From: an uncultured Alistipes sp.
Lineage (GTDB): Bacteria > Bacteroidota > Bacteroidia > Bacteroidales > Rikenellaceae
NCBI GenBank assembly: GCA_944322005.1
Contig: CALUNL010000001.1
Location: 248,001 to 312,000, forward strand
Reading direction: 5' to 3'
DNA: 64,000 nt
Shown in pieces: positions 61,914 to 64,000 of this stretch; position 1 is the stretch's first letter, and every line of letters starts with the position of its first letter. The notes beneath the pieces were generated by a model that was not told the DNA's origin, ran no database searches, and saw only the letters and a program-made list of their open reading frames with translations. The translations under genes and the position numbers were made by a program.

Positions 61914-62912
61914 ATGCCTACGATAGTTCCATATACGTACGAGAAAAAAGAGGAGAAACCGTTGTTTTTCACATCACTGGTAAAAGGTATGAAGATTCTT
62001 GTAGCAACAGAGAAGCCGTTCGCCAAAAAGGCTGTAGGCGGCATCAGGGAGATTCTGACAGAGGCCGGATACGAAGTGGCCCTGCTCGAAAAGTATACCG
62101 ACAGGCCGCAGCTGCTCGATGCCGTTTCCGATGCCGATGCGGTGATAATCCGCAGCGACAAAATCACGGCGGAGGTCATGGCTGCAGCCCCGAATCTGAA
62201 AATCGTGGTACGCGCCGGCGCAGGATACGACAATGTGGACATCGCCGAGGCGAAACGTCGCGGCATAGTCGTGATGAATACTCCGGGACAGAACTCCAAT
62301 GCGGTGGCCGAACTGGCTCTCTGCATGATGATATACATGTCCCGCAATCAGTTCACGCCGGGCACCGGTTCTGAAATACAGGGTAAGACCCTCGCAATCC
62401 ACGCCTACGGCAATGTGGGCCGCCTCGTCGGACGCAAGGGCCATGCCATGGGCATGAAAGTCATTGCCTACGATCCGTTCATCTCCGACGCGCAGGTGTT
62501 CGCTGCAGACGGTGTCGAGAAGGTCGATTCGGTTGAGGAGCTCTATTCCCGCGCCGATTTCCTGTCGCTTCACATCCCGGCCACGCCGCAGACGGTGAAG
62601 TCGATAGGTTACGACCTGCTTAAGTCGATGCCGAAAGGTGCCACGCTCGTCAATACCGCCCGCAAGGAGGTTATCGACGAGGAGGGACTTGTGCGTGCGC
62701 TGACCGAGCGTGAGGATCTGAAGTATATCACCGACATTGCGCCGGATGCTGCTGCGGAGCTGTCCGAGAAGTTCGGAAAGAGGTTCTTCGCGACGCCGAA
62801 GAAAATGGGCGCCGAGACTGCCGAGGCCAATATCAATGCCGGTCTTGCCGCCGCACGGCAGATTGTCGACTATTTCGTGAACGGAAACACGAAATTCCAG
62901 GTAAACAAGTAG
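61914..62912 (+). CDS. serA: D-3-phosphoglycerate dehydrogenase (short form)
   Basis: The NAD-dependent enzyme catalyses the first step of serine synthesis. Landmarks are VVRAGAGYDNVDI, the Rossmann glycine motif IHAYGNVGRLVG, the catalytic Arg/Glu/His set in NTARKEVIDEEG with ITDIAPDAA near the end, and no C-terminal ACT domain. Two starts are possible: 61914 (332 residues, with an extra polar N-terminus PTIVPYTYEKKEEK) or 61989 (307 residues, MKILVATEKPFAKKAV), the latter matching the usual Bacteroidota N-terminus. Both are in frame. The order serC-serA-DUF1015 is a common Bacteroidota cluster. Confidence 0.92.
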   Translation: MPTIVPYTYEKKEEKPLFFTSLVKGMKILVATEKPFAKKAVGGIREILTEAGYEVALLEKYTDRPQLLDAVSDADAVIIRSDKITAEVMAAAPNLKIVVRAGAGYDNVDIAEAKRRGIVVMNTPGQNSNAVAELALCMMIYMSRNQFTPGTGSEIQGKTLAIHAYGNVGRLVGRKGHAMGMKVIAYDPFISDAQVFAADGVEKVDSVEELYSRADFLSLHIPATPQTVKSIGYDLLKSMPKGATLVNTARKEVIDEEGLVRALTEREDLKYITDIAPDAAAELSEKFGKRFFATPKKMGAETAEANINAGLAAARQIVDYFVNGNTKFQVNK

Positions 62913-62927
62913 AAAACCGTATAACGA

Positions 62928-62957
62928 GGGGCGCTTACGCTTATGCGCAGGCGCCCC
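62928..62957 (+). other. GC-rich hairpin between serA and DUF1015
   Basis: GGGGCGC (62928-62934) pairs with GCGCCCC (62951-62957) around a 16-base loop. No T-run follows, so it may reduce rather than stop transcription into the next gene or stabilise the serA mRNA. Confidence 0.5.
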
Positions 62958-62978
62958 GCATTATAATATGACAATATC

Positions 62979-64000
62979 ATGGTAAGAATAAAACCTTTCA
63001 AGGGAATAAGGCCGCCGAAGGAGTATGCGGCGGAGGTCGCATCCAAACCATACGACGTTCTCAACTCCGCGGAGGCGAAAGCCGAGGCTACGGAGCGTTC
63101 GCTGCTCCATATAATAAAGCCGGAGATAGATTTCGACCCGATTGCCGACGAGCACTCTCCGGAGGTATATGAGCGGGCCGTGGAGAATTTCCGCCTGTGG
63201 CGCGAGCGCGGCTGGCTGCGCCAGGACCCGAAAGAGTGCTACTACGTCTATGCTCAGACCATGGACGGCAGGACGCAATACGGACTTGTCATGTGCTGCC
63301 ATTTCGAGGATTACCTTTCGGGGGCGATCAAGAAGCACGAGCTCACGCGTCCCGACAAGGAGGAGGACCGTATGATTCATGTCCGTAACCAGAAGGCCAA
63401 CATAGAACCGGTATTCTTTGCTTATCCGGACAACGAGGAGATAGATGCCATTGTCCGCAAGGTGACCGGAAAGACTGCCGAATATGATTTTGTTGCAGCT
63501 GACGGCTTCGGACACAAACTTTGGATAATCGACGACGACAATGATATTCGCCGCATAACAGAGATATTCGGGGCCATTCCCGCTCTGTATGTCGCCGATG
63601 GCCATCACCGCACGGCTGCTGCCGCACGGGTTGGCCAGGAGCTTTCGGCGGCGAATCCGAATCATCGCGGCGACGAGGAGTACTGCTACTTCCTTGCCGT
63701 GACGTTCCCTGAGTCGCAGCTACGCATAATCGACTATAACCGTGTGGTGAAGGACCTGAACGGAATGACTCCGGAGGAGTTCGTGTCTGCGCTCGGAAAG
63801 GATTTCGAGGTGGAGAAGATGGGTTGCGACGAGTACCATCCGTCGGGACTCCACAACTTCTCGATGTATCTCGAGGGTGAGTGGTACAGTCTTACGGCGA
63901 AGCCCGGCACCTATGACGATAGCGACCCGATAGGCGTCCTCGACGTCACGGTGCTCTCGTCGCTCGTCCTCGACAAACTGCTTGGCATAAAGGATCTGCG
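62979..64000 (+). CDS. DUF1015 family protein, N-terminal 340 residues (cut by window edge)
   Basis: It starts MVRIKPFKGIRPPKEYAAEVASKPYDVL, which is the DUF1015 signature, and contains YVYAQTMDGRTQYGLVMCC, IKKHELTRPDKEEDRM and LYVADGHHRTAAAARV. The GHHR stretch resembles ParB/Srx nucleotide-binding motifs and DUF1015 has been described as ParB-like. The gene is commonly next to serA in Bacteroidota, suggesting a role in serine metabolism, possibly a serine kinase, but that is inference. The C-terminus is outside the window. Confidence 0.9.
   Translation, partial: MVRIKPFKGIRPPKEYAAEVASKPYDVLNSAEAKAEATERSLLHIIKPEIDFDPIADEHSPEVYERAVENFRLWRERGWLRQDPKECYYVYAQTMDGRTQYGLVMCCHFEDYLSGAIKKHELTRPDKEEDRMIHVRNQKANIEPVFFAYPDNEEIDAIVRKVTGKTAEYDFVAADGFGHKLWIIDDDNDIRRITEIFGAIPALYVADGHHRTAAAARVGQELSAANPNHRGDEEYCYFLAVTFPESQLRIIDYNRVVKDLNGMTPEEFVSALGKDFEVEKMGCDEYHPSGLHNFSMYLEGEWYSLTAKPGTYDDSDPIGVLDVTVLSSLVLDKLLGIKDL

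Overview
The window reads as an uninterrupted piece of a Bacteroidota chromosome, most likely Alistipes or a close relative (Rikenellaceae). That genus call is inference, made without database searches. Supporting signs are the Bacteroidota promoter signature (TTTG or TTG, about 20 bases, then TAnnTTTG) seen upstream of many genes, Bacteroidota-restricted families (DUF4251, DUF5689, DUF5606, a fimbrillin-like lipoprotein, the 53-residue small-protein family ahead of it), two UvrA paralogues, DNA repair, stringent-response and cell-envelope genes of Bacteroidota type, and few Shine-Dalgarno sites. I saw no rRNA, tRNA, CRISPR array or insertion sequence.

Layout. 1-2.4 kb (minus): start of a sigma-54 activator, an HU/CCDC81-like membrane protein, a Ca/Na antiporter and a MazG-like NTP pyrophosphatase. 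2.5-8.3 kb (plus): glmS, an exported alpha-galactosidase, engB and prs, closed by a strong terminator. 8.4-14.2 kb (minus): a TonB-dependent receptor, uvrA and a TauE-like permease. 14.3-19.6 kb (plus): an S1-type RNA-binding protein, a methyltransferase, two tandem DUF4251 proteins, ispF and pepD, with a hidden 41-residue membrane protein on the opposite strand. 19.6-21.1 kb (minus): two overlapping DUF5689 lipoproteins. 21.2-23.4 kb: MscS channel, DUF5606 protein, GNAT acetyltransferase, and a small zinc-ribbon membrane protein on the minus strand. 23.5-25.1 kb (minus): a metal ABC transporter binding protein and ATPase without an adjacent permease. 25.2-26.8 kb: an AT-rich accessory pocket with an XRE/CI-like regulator and a palindrome-rich control region.

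26.8-34.3 kb (minus): bcp-recA-spoT-orf-HIT operon, a zinc-ribbon protein, a WYL regulator and dnaA. 34.6-36.3 kb (plus): phosphoglucomutase. 36.4-47.0 kb (minus): gdhA and a tightly packed seven-gene run dapB-lepB-yigZ-uvrA2-M16 peptidase-O-methyltransferase-phosphoesterase/beta-propeller. 47.1-48.0 kb (plus): truA and a small membrane protein. 48.1-51.1 kb (minus): lpd and a C69 dipeptidase. 51.3-52.0 kb (plus): a PLP-binding protein. 52.0-56.4 kb (minus): DUF3109, ddl, nadD, gmk, yicC and a HAD phosphatase. 56.5-60.5 kb (minus): a 53-residue peptide gene with a 9-G tract, a large fimbrillin-like surface lipoprotein, and, after one in-frame TGA, a NUC1-type nuclease module. 60.8-64 kb (plus): serC, serA and a DUF1015 protein cut by the window edge.

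Most of the window is housekeeping: amino-sugar, nucleotide, serine, lysine/peptidoglycan, NAD and isoprenoid synthesis, DNA repair and the stringent response. The two places most worth following up are the lipoprotein/TGA/nuclease locus with its G-tract (56.5-60.5 kb) and the XRE control region (25.7-26.65 kb). Several start codons were moved downstream because the promoter elements rule out the longest reading frame.
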